Assembly: GCA_002715485.1 (NCBI GenBank)
Contig: PAZL01000034.1
Span: 28,212-68,958 of the forward strand
Direction of reading: 5' to 3'
From: Aequorivita sp.
GTDB lineage: Bacteria > Bacteroidota > Bacteroidia > Flavobacteriales > Flavobacteriaceae
DNA length: 40,747 bases
Shown: positions 17,601-25,044 of the stretch, piece by piece
How positions within the stretch are numbered: the first letter of the stretch is position 1
Layout: every line of letters starts with the position of its first letter
Notes under the pieces: generated by a model
Told to the model about the DNA's origin: nothing
What the model saw: the letters and a program-made list of their open reading frames with translations, nothing else
The model's database searches: none
Made by a program: the position numbers and the translations under genes

Positions 17601-18210
17601 TTTCATCTCCCGCATTGTCCAGAATTGACAAAATACTTTCCCTCAGTTCCATATCGCTCATATTTTCAACTGCGGGAATTTGATCCTTTACTTCTTCAAG
17701 CCCGGTTATAATTTTTTTGGAATTGTAGGCAATTCCGTATAAATAAGCATCAAGAAATGTACGGCGGTCATCTGGTCTATCCTCTTCAAAAGTTAGCATA
17801 GACTCTATTAAACTTGGGTGTTTTAATGGGAAACTGTCCAAATCAATTTTATTGACTTCATAGAAGCGAGCCTTCAACTTTTTATATTCTTCTTTTGAAA
17901 GGATTTTTTTATATACATTCTCTATATTCGAATTGTAATAACTATCGCCAAAACTGTTTGTCGCTGAATCAGGATGTACTTCCAGAGCGAACATTTCCGA
18001 TTTTTTTATCGCAGGAATAACAGAATCACTAAACTTAAAAGCTCGAGCATCCTTTAGGTGAAGTGTTCCAAATAAATAAGATTTTTTGTTTCCCGTCTTG
18101 TGCTTAATTTCCCAAAGAAGCTCATAGTTTGTACGGTCTTGGGAGAAGATAGGATGTATGGTAAAGAATAGAAGAAAACAAATAAAAAGGGTACGTAGAG
18201 TTGTAATCAT
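14680..18210 (-). CDS. Giant TraB/GumN family protein
   Basis: An exported protein of 1176 residues with a signal peptide (hydrophobic LFICFLLFFTIHPIF, cleaved near SQD). Residues about 28-300 form a TraB/GumN domain: 'SYLFGTLHLKD' (GTLH at 48-51), 'EVHPDS', 'ITGLEEVKDQI' and 'FAAVGAAHLPG', the conserved Gly/His motifs of this putative metalloprotease-related family. Typical members are about 300 residues, so roughly 850 residues are extra. That part contains two or three repeated beta-type modules ('FDSVKLFTPK', 'FFNSFKFLPYAEASFDT', 'FFNSLKIKKSTS', each closing a segment of about 170 residues) and a long helical region (about 750-1050) resembling HEAT-like repeats. Function is unknown. The gene is monocistronic between two terminators. 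Confidence 0.85.
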   Translation of the reverse strand: MITTLRTLFICFLLFFTIHPIFSQDRTNYELLWEIKHKTGNKKSYLFGTLHLKDARAFKFSDSVIPAIKKSEMFALEVHPDSATNSFGDSYYNSNIENVYKKILSKEEYKKLKARFYEVNKIDLDSFPLKHPSLIESMLTFEEDRPDDRRTFLDAYLYGIAYNSKKIITGLEEVKDQIPAVENMSDMELRESILSILDNAGDENNNEYDKITELYYEGDLEKIWNYINDSQANDTIMIKRNNVMFNSLDKIMKTHSVFAAVGAAHLPGDSGLINLLRENGYQVSKVEATFNDYEKQYDIAPDLDRWVTDRNEFLGYSVLTPSKAVPVEINESINAMTSTDLIYGGTFVYMVADLRNQILKEGFDFVENIINTQTQKDTDSIISRKTFVKDGVEFTEVLIKKAETHTRLQVVFKDKIIYTFMTENTLEEITSVYANAFFDSVKLFTPKIDAAVWQNHTDPMGAYSVEIPGKIQDRSQTSENPNGDKDSPYIINIFSAEDKANKTVYLLRYNDQPVGYYLDEKESYYDYFDNYFKENGTFLKEPQDIMVDGNEGKKYELLFSDKFHTVAKLILRGNRTYLLMAQRYNEDDKIPEDDKFFNSFKFLPYAEASFDTIINIQDKYSFKAPSKTVIVHEEVQGAHSEYSYVNNYSSLDPTTSGTYLVQHIKLKPYYRKKSLQEFYDDYAQLLTEYDDTIVSNIDITMGGKPAREIRMNNENTHVKQRMELLLDDDTILLFLTYLGDEEIDEPRVDTFFNSLKIKKSTSNFDLTASKADLIFKNLKSKDSIKFAEAKGALNYYEFDASEYKLLEKNLKREFKDDSIYYGAKYHIIDALTNLEKPETLKTFTDFYKNKKSSYQARMEILERLLTLKNKNAEAVYFDLLEEHKLERKDINGYDIMTKLSDTLPLFVNHDAQLAKLIDINDYRDGIASIYAYNISNDSVYRNKMPLLKNKLLSYMYQDVTTFLDTIARKKNHHINEGLMYSYIEFSKEFENKPEEVVKTLELMAEQFKDSKWLQAQALMAATKLNIEIEPIVLNEAMKDMYVRFEIMESMVNADHINSIPKVYLEPQEFAKLSLYNNVGDDYDGYPNIFDYLGEVTVGEKNYFVFTFSYGEISEEDTEEADETEKYVGIVEKTPVNFSKFKMAKSFTDWETVKEDWKTQATEIIKNKVESEDAESE

Positions 18211-18300
18211 AAGGGGCTATGCAAATTGATGATTAAAATAAATTTCAATGATAACGATTTATAGCCATTTTTAAAATTATATTTCTTGAAAAGATTATAA

Positions 18301-18336
18301 AAAAAAACCACCCGACTTGTGTGGGTGGTTTTTTTT
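18301..18336. terminator. Terminator after the superoxide dismutase gene
   Basis: CCACCC (18308-18313) pairs with GGGTGG (18323-18328) around 9 bases, flanked by seven A and eight T, which lengthen the stem. It lies 16 bases past the sodC stop on the minus strand and separates it from the downstream TraB-type gene. Confidence 0.88.
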
Positions 18337-18351
18337 AAGATTTGTGGTTTA

Positions 18352-18945
18352 TTATTTTATAATGCCTCCACAACTTACTCTTCCTCCAGCATCGCCAGTA
18401 GGTTGGGTAGTGAAGTCGTCTTTGCCTTCGTGTACTATTACAGCTTTGCCAAGAATATCCTTATTCTCGTCACCACAGCCTATACACCATTCGTCAGTCT
18501 GCATAGATATACGGCCTATTCCGTTATCGTCTACTTCAAAATTTCCTATATCGCCTTTATGATATCCTTCTGGATCGCCCCACTTTCCGTGCTTGGAATG
18601 AGTTGGATTCCAATGACCGCCAGAGGAGGTGGCATCTTCAGCACTACAATCTGCTTTTTCGTGTATATGGATGGCATGTGTGCCTGGCTTAAGCCCTGAA
18701 AACTTAGCTTCAAGAGTTACCATTCCATTGGATTCCGTAAAATAGGCTTCCCCCTTAACGGTACTTCCACTTTTGGATTCCATTGAAACGGAAACTGTTT
18801 TGGGTTCCTCCTTAACTTCATTTGTTTGGTTTTCTGATTCTACTTGGATGGTATCATTCGTTTCATCCATATCTTTTTTTTCATTTTTACAGCCCACAAA
18901 AGCGAAGATTGCAGTGGCAGCAATTAATATTTTTAAATTTTTCAT
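18352..18945 (-). CDS. sodC: Lipoprotein Cu/Zn superoxide dismutase
   Basis: Converts superoxide to hydrogen peroxide in the periplasm or at the outer membrane. It is a 197-residue lipoprotein: the signal peptide ends in a lipobox (FVGC, C19), then an acidic linker (about 21-50) and the SOD domain. Copper ligands H93, H95, H111 and H172 and zinc ligands H111, H119, H129 and D132 are all present, as are the disulfide cysteines C100 and C192 and the active-site arginine R189 ('GGRVSCGG'). Unlike the mammalian enzyme it carries an extra CxxC pair, C154/C157, in 'EWCIGCGDENKD' of the electrostatic loop region. It is monocistronic with a recognisable promoter (18983-19014). Confidence 0.96.
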   Translation of the reverse strand: MKNLKILIAATAIFAFVGCKNEKKDMDETNDTIQVESENQTNEVKEEPKTVSVSMESKSGSTVKGEAYFTESNGMVTLEAKFSGLKPGTHAIHIHEKADCSAEDATSSGGHWNPTHSKHGKWGDPEGYHKGDIGNFEVDDNGIGRISMQTDEWCIGCGDENKDILGKAVIVHEGKDDFTTQPTGDAGGRVSCGGIIK

Positions 18946-18982
18946 TGGTAATAGTTTATAGTTAATGTTGGTTTTATTTTCT

Positions 18983-19014
18983 TAAAGGTAAGATTTCAAT
19001 ATTGGCTAAACAAA
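18983..19014 (-). promoter_or_regulatory. Promoter of sodC
   Basis: Minus strand TTTG (19011-19014), 20 bases, then TACCTTTA (18983-18990). The last base differs from TAnnTTTG, but spacing and distance to the ATG (38 bases) are right. The same TACCTTTA occurs at 36755-36762. Confidence 0.5.
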
Positions 19015-19054
19015 AATTTAAAATAACCTTAGCATTTGGAATCTAAAAAGCAAT

Positions 19055-20266
19055 TCAAATAAGCTTGGTAATTACTTGTGTTTTTGTATGCAGAGTTTTA
19101 TGGACAGGACATTTATCAGCAATTTGAAGGAGCCTTGTTTTTTGTTCTTCAGTAAGATTTCCTTCTAGTTTAATTTCGCGGGTAAAGGTGTCTATTTTGG
19201 CTGTATCTTCTTCACAATGCTCGCAATCCACTGCATGATCTTTTGAATAGTTAATATGGCAGCTAACGTTCTCAACATTCCATTTTTTCCTTCTGGCATA
19301 CATTTGTATGGTCATTACCGTACAGGCAGCGAGCCCAGCGGAAAGAAATTCGTAAGGGGAAGGTCCAAAATTGTTTCCTCCAAAACTTGTAGGCTCATCT
19401 GCAATTAAATAATGGTCTCCAAGCTTTAAATGTGTAGTAAACATTTCATCTCCATCCAAACTTGCCGCAACCTTACTTTTACTTTTCACCTCTTCAGCAG
19501 GTGGAATTTCCACATACCGGGAAGCCCAGCCTGCAATTACTTGTCCCACGTAATTGGAATCTTCTTTTTTACTTAACAGATGGTCTACCCCATCTAACGA
19601 AACAAAACTCTTGGGATGATGCGCCGCTAAATATATCTCTTCGGCATTTTTAATACCTACAGTCGTGTCCTGTGGAGAATGTAAAATCAGCAATGCTTTT
19701 TTAAAACTGCTTACAATTTTTATAAGCGATTTATCTTCCAGATCATCCAAAAAGTGCTTTTTGATAGTAAAATCTATTCCGCCCAAATTCACTTTTGCCT
19801 TTCCGTTTTTGGCGATTTCCTGTGCGCTATCTTTAAGCAAATGCATAACGTGCGAAGGGTGGCTGGGAGCATTGATGACTGCAACGGCATTTACGGAAGC
19901 AATCTTATTAGCGGCAAATATTGCCGCCGCGCCCCCTAGGGAATGACCAATAATTAGGGTGGGAGCTTCATAGTTTTCTTTTAGGAAATTGGCTGCTTCA
20001 ACTAAATCTTCTACATTACCGGAGAAATTTGTATTTTCAAAATCGCCCTCACTTTCGCCCAATCCTGTAAAGTCAAATCTTAAAACCCCAAAACCCGAAT
20101 CTGTAAGCGCCCTACCAATATTTTTAACGGCGCTCAAATTTTTGGTACACGTAAAACAGTGTGCAAAAATGACAAAATTGTGGGGCTTTTGGTTTAACGG
20201 AAGTTCCAAACGCCCTGCCAGTTGTTCTTCATCTTTATTGGTAAAGGAAACTTTTTTAATATTCAT
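19055..20266 (-). CDS. Alpha/beta hydrolase-OsmC fusion protein
   Basis: Two-domain protein of 403 residues. Residues 1-255 are an alpha/beta hydrolase with nucleophile S109 in 'GHSLGG' and likely triad partners D200 ('HSPQDTTV') and H229 ('GVDHLL'). Residues about 265-403 are an OsmC/Ohr-type domain with the two reactive cysteines C315 ('LAACTVMT') and C386 ('KCPVHKTL'), which in that family reduce organic hydroperoxides. Such fusions are a known arrangement in several phyla; the hydrolase may release oxidised acyl groups that OsmC then reduces, which is an inference. It starts 2 bases after the lipid kinase stop, so the two are cotranscribed. No signal peptide, so cytoplasmic. Confidence 0.93.
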   Translation of the reverse strand: MNIKKVSFTNKDEEQLAGRLELPLNQKPHNFVIFAHCFTCTKNLSAVKNIGRALTDSGFGVLRFDFTGLGESEGDFENTNFSGNVEDLVEAANFLKENYEAPTLIIGHSLGGAAAIFAANKIASVNAVAVINAPSHPSHVMHLLKDSAQEIAKNGKAKVNLGGIDFTIKKHFLDDLEDKSLIKIVSSFKKALLILHSPQDTTVGIKNAEEIYLAAHHPKSFVSLDGVDHLLSKKEDSNYVGQVIAGWASRYVEIPPAEEVKSKSKVAASLDGDEMFTTHLKLGDHYLIADEPTSFGGNNFGPSPYEFLSAGLAACTVMTIQMYARRKKWNVENVSCHINYSKDHAVDCEHCEEDTAKIDTFTREIKLEGNLTEEQKTRLLQIADKCPVHKTLHTKTQVITKLI

Positions 20267-20268
20267 TG

Positions 20269-21177
20269 TTAATGGTTTGGAGTATGTAATTTACAGAACA
20301 TTTCTGGCACCGCCATTAAAAGTGTTTCTTTTTGAATAGTTGCGCTTACGGTGTCAACTTCGCCCAAAAATTCTCCGTCTATCTGAAAAGGTATTTTCTT
20401 TCTTGAACTAATTTGTGCCTTGTTGGTTGAAATCACATGTACAAAATCTGAAGACATATTGGGTTGGTCGCTTATCGTCTTAAAGATTTCAATAAAATCC
20501 AGATTTTTGAAGATTAGAATTTCGAATTTGCCATCGTTCATTTTTCCGCTTGGGTTAATAGTTGCCCCGGTTCCAAATTTGCTCGCATTCGCAATCGCAA
20601 GCAGAATTCCTGTTTCTTCAAGAGTTCCGCCGTCAGTTTCAACAGTAAAATGAAATGGCGATTCAGAATTGAAAAGTGTTGGGATTGATTGCAGAAAATA
20701 GCCCCATTTTCCGCGAACGCCAGAGTTTTCATAGTTTTTAATAAGTTCTGCATTTAGCCCTAAATCTGCTATATGAAGACATAGTTTTCCATTAATAAAA
20801 AGTACGTCCAGCTTCATTGTGCAGTCTGAAAGTGCGATATCTATTTGTTTTGAAAGAATTTCAGGCAGATCAAAATTTACCGCGATTCCATTTGCCGAAC
20901 CTGCTGGGAGTATTCCTAAACAAATCTCAGTTGCCAAAATACATTCCGCTACCAATGAAATGGTCCCGTCTCCTCCAGCTACCAAAATTCGGGATGGATT
21001 GTATTCTCCTATTAAGGAATCTATGGCTTCTTTATCATTATCTCCGGTAGTTTCATAAATTTTCAGCTTATAATCGCGTTGGGACACTTCATATTCCACC
21101 GCTGTGATTATGGAAGATTTATCACTATCGCCCGCTATTGGGTTTACTACCAATAAAATATAATTTTCTGATTTCAT
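20269..21177 (-). CDS. Diacylglycerol/lipid kinase family protein (YegS-like)
   Basis: Soluble lipid kinase of the DAGK catalytic family (PF00781), 302 residues. Motifs: 'NPIAG' (12-16), 'GGDGT' (68-72) for ATP binding, 'ILPAGSANG' (about 89-97), and a C-terminal beta-sandwich ending in 'FQIDGEFLG'. Members phosphorylate diacylglycerol, sphingoid bases or other lipids at the membrane. It is the first gene of an operon with the hydrolase-OsmC fusion 2 bases downstream. It is divergent from an App1-type phosphatidate phosphatase with only about 65 bases between starts, so a lipid kinase and the opposing phosphatase share a control region. Confidence 0.93.
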   Translation of the reverse strand: MKSENYILLVVNPIAGDSDKSSIITAVEYEVSQRDYKLKIYETTGDNDKEAIDSLIGEYNPSRILVAGGDGTISLVAECILATEICLGILPAGSANGIAVNFDLPEILSKQIDIALSDCTMKLDVLFINGKLCLHIADLGLNAELIKNYENSGVRGKWGYFLQSIPTLFNSESPFHFTVETDGGTLEETGILLAIANASKFGTGATINPSGKMNDGKFEILIFKNLDFIEIFKTISDQPNMSSDFVHVISTNKAQISSRKKIPFQIDGEFLGEVDTVSATIQKETLLMAVPEMFCKLHTPNH

Positions 21178-21242
21178 TAATAAAATTTGAAATTAAAAAT
21201 ACCTATTTTGGAAATGCTAAACCGTTAACGAAATCTCAATTA

Positions 21243-22208
21243 GTGAAACTTGATTTAAAATTGTACCGCGGCTATGTTAATGATGAGGAATTGGTGGTCT
21301 TTGGCCACGTATTTAAATCGTGGGCACCCGATAAATACAGATTGGACCGAAAGGGAATTCGGCATGCGGTATCCGTAATACATATGTTTCGAATAAAGCC
21401 TATGGAAAATGTTGAGGTGAAGTTCAAGTTCAAGAATATTGAAGTAACTACTAAAACCTTGGCCGATGGTTATTTCAGATTTACCATTCCCTATTCCGAA
21501 AAACTTGAGAGTGGCTGGCACCCGTACCAAGTGAGCTGTGAACTTTATGATTACGGTATTGTAGAGAATTCTGAATTACTGAAACCATTTGAGAGTAAAG
21601 TAGGGGTTATCTCAGATATTGACGATACTTTTTTGGTTTCACACAGCGGAAATTTTTTTAAAAAACTCTATGTACTGCTTCTTAAGAATATTAATAAAAG
21701 AAAAGTTTTTGAAGATGTGGTGCCACACTATCAAGCGTTGAGCAGGGCAGGGCAGGAAAACAAAACAGCCTCTAATTCATTTTTCTACGTATCGAGCAGT
21801 GAGTGGAATCTTTATGAATTTATAGATTCTTTTGCACGATTACACAAACTTCCAAAAGCGGTAATAAAACTCAAAAAAATAAAAACAGGTATCTCCGATT
21901 TTCTTTTCACAGGACGAGGTAGCCACGACCATAAGTTTGAAAAGATAAAGGATATAATTATGTTTTATCCAAAACTTGAATATGTGCTAATGGGCGATGA
22001 CTCCCAAAAAGATCCCTATTTATATGAACGGGTTGTAAAAATTTTCCCCAAAAACATAAAGGCAATCTATATTCGGCAGACTTCAAAACGGAAAAAAACT
22101 ACAACCCAAAATTCTCTATTAAATATTGAATCTATGGGTGTTGCTACTTGCTATTTCAAGAGTAGCGAGAAAGCAATCAATCATTCAGAAGCCATTGGTA
22201 TAGTGTAG
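21243..22208 (+). CDS. App1-type phosphatidate phosphatase domain protein
   Basis: HAD-type phosphatase with the App1/DUF2183 catalytic domain, which in yeast App1 dephosphorylates phosphatidate to diacylglycerol. The catalytic 'ISDIDDTFLVS' (D-x-D) lies at about residues 123-133; 'FFYVSSSEWNLYEF' and 'YVLMGDDSQKDPYLYERVV' are the later conserved HAD motifs. The N-terminal 110 residues are beta-rich. The frame is open upstream to a TTG at 21138, inside the divergent kinase gene. I prefer the GTG at 21243 because the family usually begins near 'LKLYRGYVND' and it avoids the overlap; the start is uncertain. No signal peptide. Protein is about 321 residues. Confidence 0.85.
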   Translation: MKLDLKLYRGYVNDEELVVFGHVFKSWAPDKYRLDRKGIRHAVSVIHMFRIKPMENVEVKFKFKNIEVTTKTLADGYFRFTIPYSEKLESGWHPYQVSCELYDYGIVENSELLKPFESKVGVISDIDDTFLVSHSGNFFKKLYVLLLKNINKRKVFEDVVPHYQALSRAGQENKTASNSFFYVSSSEWNLYEFIDSFARLHKLPKAVIKLKKIKTGISDFLFTGRGSHDHKFEKIKDIIMFYPKLEYVLMGDDSQKDPYLYERVVKIFPKNIKAIYIRQTSKRKKTTTQNSLLNIESMGVATCYFKSSEKAINHSEAIGIV

Positions 22209-22285
22209 CATTTTTACAGTATAATTTAGAACTAGTTTAACGTTTCCACTTTTTTTATAAACTAGGATTGTTATACTTTTAGAAT

Positions 22286-23407
22286 ATGAATAAGAAAGAA
22301 GCCAAGAGCGGATTTATCTTCACAAAACATACTCCAAAAGACCAATCACCCTTTGAAAAACTATTCGAAGTCTTTCAAGAACTTATTACCCATACTTCGG
22401 GTGATGTTGATGAAGCGATGGACTGGTTAAAGCAATTGGATGAAGAATATAATCTAACTACCGATGATTATACGCTGGATGATTTTGTGGAAGACCTTAA
22501 AAAGAAAGGCTATCTGCGCGAAGAAATAAAAATGGACGGCAAAAATGGGTTGGCTATTACCGAAAAAACCGAAAGAGCACTTCGCAAAAGAGCCTTGGAG
22601 CAAATCTTTGGAAAACTCAGAAAAAGTGGTGCCGGTAACCACCGAACCAAGCAAACGGGAAGGGGAGATGAGCAGGCAGGAGAATTTCGCGATTATCGCT
22701 TTGGCGATTCGCTGGAACAAATCTCAATGACGGAAAGTTTTAAAAATGCGCAAATCAATCACGGTTTGGGGGATTTCACACTGTCTGAAAACGATTTGGT
22801 GGTTGAAGAGACTATGTACAAAACCCAAATGAGCACGGTTTTGATGATAGACATCAGCCACAGCATGATTCTCTATGGCGAAGACCGCATAACTCCAGCT
22901 AAAAAAGTGGCAATGGCACTTTCGGAATTTATAACCACCCGTTACCCAAAAGATACGCTGGATATTTTAGTCTTCGGAAATGATGCTTGGCCAATTAAAA
23001 TTAAGGATTTGCCGTATTTGAATGTAGGGCCTTATCACACAAATACAGTTGCGGGACTTCAATTGGCAATGGATTTATTGCGAAGAAAACGCAATACCAA
23101 CAAACAGATTTTTATGATAACCGATGGAAAACCTAGCTGCGTAAGGCTCCCGGATGGAAGGTATTATAAAAATAGTAACGGATTGGATAGTTATATTGTA
23201 AACAAATGTTACGCAATGGCATCACAGGCACGAAAGCTTCACATCCCAATCACCACTTTTATGATTGCCGAAGACCCCTATTTGATGCAGTTTGTGGAGC
23301 ATTTTACAGCTGCCAATCAAGGGAAGGCATTTTACACAGGCCTTAAAGGTTTGGGGGAAATGATTTTTAGTGATTATGAAACCAACCGCAGAAAGCGAAT
23401 TAAATAA
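22286..23407 (+). CDS. VWA domain protein, partner of MoxR-type ATPase
   Basis: Cytoplasmic protein of 373 residues with a helical N-terminal part (1-115), a flexible Gly/Arg-rich linker ('KSGAGNHRTKQTGRGDEQAG', about 114-133) and a C-terminal VWA domain (about 180-365). The MIDAS residues are D189-x-S191-x-S193 ('IDISHSM'), T252 or T254, and D280 ('MITDGKPS'). The downstream gene encodes an AAA+ ATPase of the MoxR/magnesium-chelatase I type. Such VWA/AAA+ pairs work as metal-insertion or protein-remodelling complexes (compare ChlI/ChlD, CoxD/CoxE, MoxR/VWA). No chelatase H subunit or client gene is nearby, so the target is unknown. Confidence 0.9.
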   Translation: MNKKEAKSGFIFTKHTPKDQSPFEKLFEVFQELITHTSGDVDEAMDWLKQLDEEYNLTTDDYTLDDFVEDLKKKGYLREEIKMDGKNGLAITEKTERALRKRALEQIFGKLRKSGAGNHRTKQTGRGDEQAGEFRDYRFGDSLEQISMTESFKNAQINHGLGDFTLSENDLVVEETMYKTQMSTVLMIDISHSMILYGEDRITPAKKVAMALSEFITTRYPKDTLDILVFGNDAWPIKIKDLPYLNVGPYHTNTVAGLQLAMDLLRRKRNTNKQIFMITDGKPSCVRLPDGRYYKNSNGLDSYIVNKCYAMASQARKLHIPITTFMIAEDPYLMQFVEHFTAANQGKAFYTGLKGLGEMIFSDYETNRRKRIK

Positions 23408-23453
23408 TAGGTTTGCGATTTATCGCGAGCAATCGAGTTTTATTGGAAATATC

Positions 23454-23498
23454 CTTTGCGACATTAGTGAAAAACTTTGTGACCTCTCTGGTTAAAAA
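23454..23498 (+). repeat. Two degenerate intergenic repeat units
   Basis: Unit 1 (23454-23474) begins CTTTGCGAC and ends GTGAAAAA; unit 2 (23475-23498) begins CTTTGTGAC and ends GTTAAAAA. Both lie in the 109-base gap between the VWA and AAA+ genes. I recall similar 'CTTTGCG...AAAA' intergenic repeats in Bacteroidota genomes, but cannot verify this here. Confidence 0.4.
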
Positions 23499-23516
23499 AA
23501 TATAGAAATAAAAGTT

Positions 23517-24980
23517 ATGGAAATAAAAAAAATAAAAACCTTCGGTGAACTTAAAAAAGCGGGTTACGAACCGAAATCAATCAAAGAAGAATTGCGCCGC
23601 AATCTACTTCAAAAAATAATGAAGAAGGAAACGCCTTTTGTGGGAATTCACGGCTATGAACTTACCGTGATTCCAGAACTGGAACGCGCCATTCTTTCAA
23701 AACATAACATTAATCTTTTGGGACTTCGCGGACAGGCAAAAACCCGATTGGCGCGACAAATGGTGGGGCTCTTGGATGAATATATTCCTATTGTGGAAGG
23801 GAGCGAGATTAACGATGATCCTTTCAACCCCATTTCGCGTTACGCCAAGAACCTAATGCACGAAAAGGGAGATGATACTCCAATTAGTTGGTTGCATCGG
23901 AACGATCGCTTTTCAGAAAAATTGGCAACGCCCGATGTTACGGTTGCAGATATTATTGGCGATGTAGACCCCATAAAAGCCGCCAACCTAAAATTGACCT
24001 ATGCAGATGACCGCGTTATTCATTTTGGGATGATTCCTCGTAGCAATCGCTGCATTTTTGTTATTAATGAATTGCCAGATTTACAGCCGCGTATCCAGGT
24101 TGCGCTATTTAATATTTTGCAGGAAGGCGATGTGCAAATTCGAGGCTTTGCAGTACGGTTGCCGTTGGATATTCAGTTCGTTTTCACTGCAAACCCTGAG
24201 GACTACACAAACCGCGGAAGTATTGTTACCCCGCTAAAAGATAGAATTGGGTCACAGATTTTAACGCATTATCCAGAGGATATTACTACTGCACGGACCA
24301 TAACGGAACAGGAAACAAAAGAGGCTATCAACGCAAAGTCAAACGTTTATGTACCCGATTTGGCAAAAGATATTTTGGAGCAAATAAGTTTTGAGGCGCG
24401 TGAAAATGATTTTATTGACGCTAAAAGTGGCGTAAGCGCCCGATTGAGTATTACTGCTTTTGAAAACCTTTTAAGCACTGCTGAAAGGAGAGCTTTACAG
24501 AATGGCGAAGAAGAAACCAGCGTGCGTCTGGGAGATTTTGTTGGCATAATTCCTTCCATAACCGGAAAGATTGAATTGGTTTACGAAGGGGAACAAGAGG
24601 GTGTTTCACAGGTTGCGCAACAATTGATTACAGATGCCGTGAATACTATTTTTAAGGAGAAATTTCCAAAGATAGAAAAACTCACAAAAGATGGTGATCC
24701 AGACCCGTATGCAGAAGTAGTTGCATGGTTTTTTGAAGAAAATGATTTTGAACTGCTGGATTCCTATACTGATGAAGAATATAAAAATGAATTGGACCGG
24801 ATTATTCCGTTGCAGCAATTAATTGAAAAATATCAACCTGAAACTTCTAAAAAGGACGGTTATTTTTTAAAAGAAGTAATTCTTTGGGCATTGGCAGAGA
24901 ACAAGAAGTTGAGCAAATTCAGTTTGGGGAATGGCTTGCACTTTAAAGACTTATACGGAAGCTATATTAGCGGCCTTTAA
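23517..24980 (+). CDS. MoxR/magnesium-chelatase-type AAA+ ATPase
   Basis: AAA+ ATPase of 487 residues, cytoplasmic. The P-loop is G69-L-R-G72-Q-A-K75-T76, with Ala where Gly normally precedes Lys. The Walker B stretch is 'CIFVINELPDL' (179-189), with Asn-Glu in place of Asp-Glu. 'LFNILQEGDVQIRGF' and 'FTANPEDYTNRGSI' (sensor 1) follow, then 'DRIGSQILTHYP', matching the ChlI/MoxR clade. The C-terminal 170 residues are helical and specific to this subfamily. It follows the VWA gene by 109 bases on the same strand and is presumably its motor. Whether the unusual P-loop reduces ATP hydrolysis cannot be told; several subfamily members share a similar 'GQAKT', as far as I recall. Confidence 0.9.
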   Translation: MEIKKIKTFGELKKAGYEPKSIKEELRRNLLQKIMKKETPFVGIHGYELTVIPELERAILSKHNINLLGLRGQAKTRLARQMVGLLDEYIPIVEGSEINDDPFNPISRYAKNLMHEKGDDTPISWLHRNDRFSEKLATPDVTVADIIGDVDPIKAANLKLTYADDRVIHFGMIPRSNRCIFVINELPDLQPRIQVALFNILQEGDVQIRGFAVRLPLDIQFVFTANPEDYTNRGSIVTPLKDRIGSQILTHYPEDITTARTITEQETKEAINAKSNVYVPDLAKDILEQISFEARENDFIDAKSGVSARLSITAFENLLSTAERRALQNGEEETSVRLGDFVGIIPSITGKIELVYEGEQEGVSQVAQQLITDAVNTIFKEKFPKIEKLTKDGDPDPYAEVVAWFFEENDFELLDSYTDEEYKNELDRIIPLQQLIEKYQPETSKKDGYFLKEVILWALAENKKLSKFSLGNGLHFKDLYGSYISGL

Positions 24981-24995
24981 ATATTAATCCATAAA

Positions 24996-25027
24996 AAAAC
25001 CGCCAATTAGTATAAATTGGCGGTTTT
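24996..25027. terminator. Bidirectional terminator
   Basis: AAAACCGCCAATT (24996-25008) and AATTGGCGGTTTT (25015-25027) form a perfect 13-base stem with a 6-base loop between the convergent AAA+ and LysM genes. Confidence 0.9.
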
Positions 25028-25044
25028 CTCTATAAAAAGGAATA

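Noticed and set aside
21138-21242. 35-codon N-terminal extension of the App1-type protein from a TTG
   Set aside because: It would overlap the divergent lipid kinase gene and adds residues without family resemblance; kept only as an alternative start.
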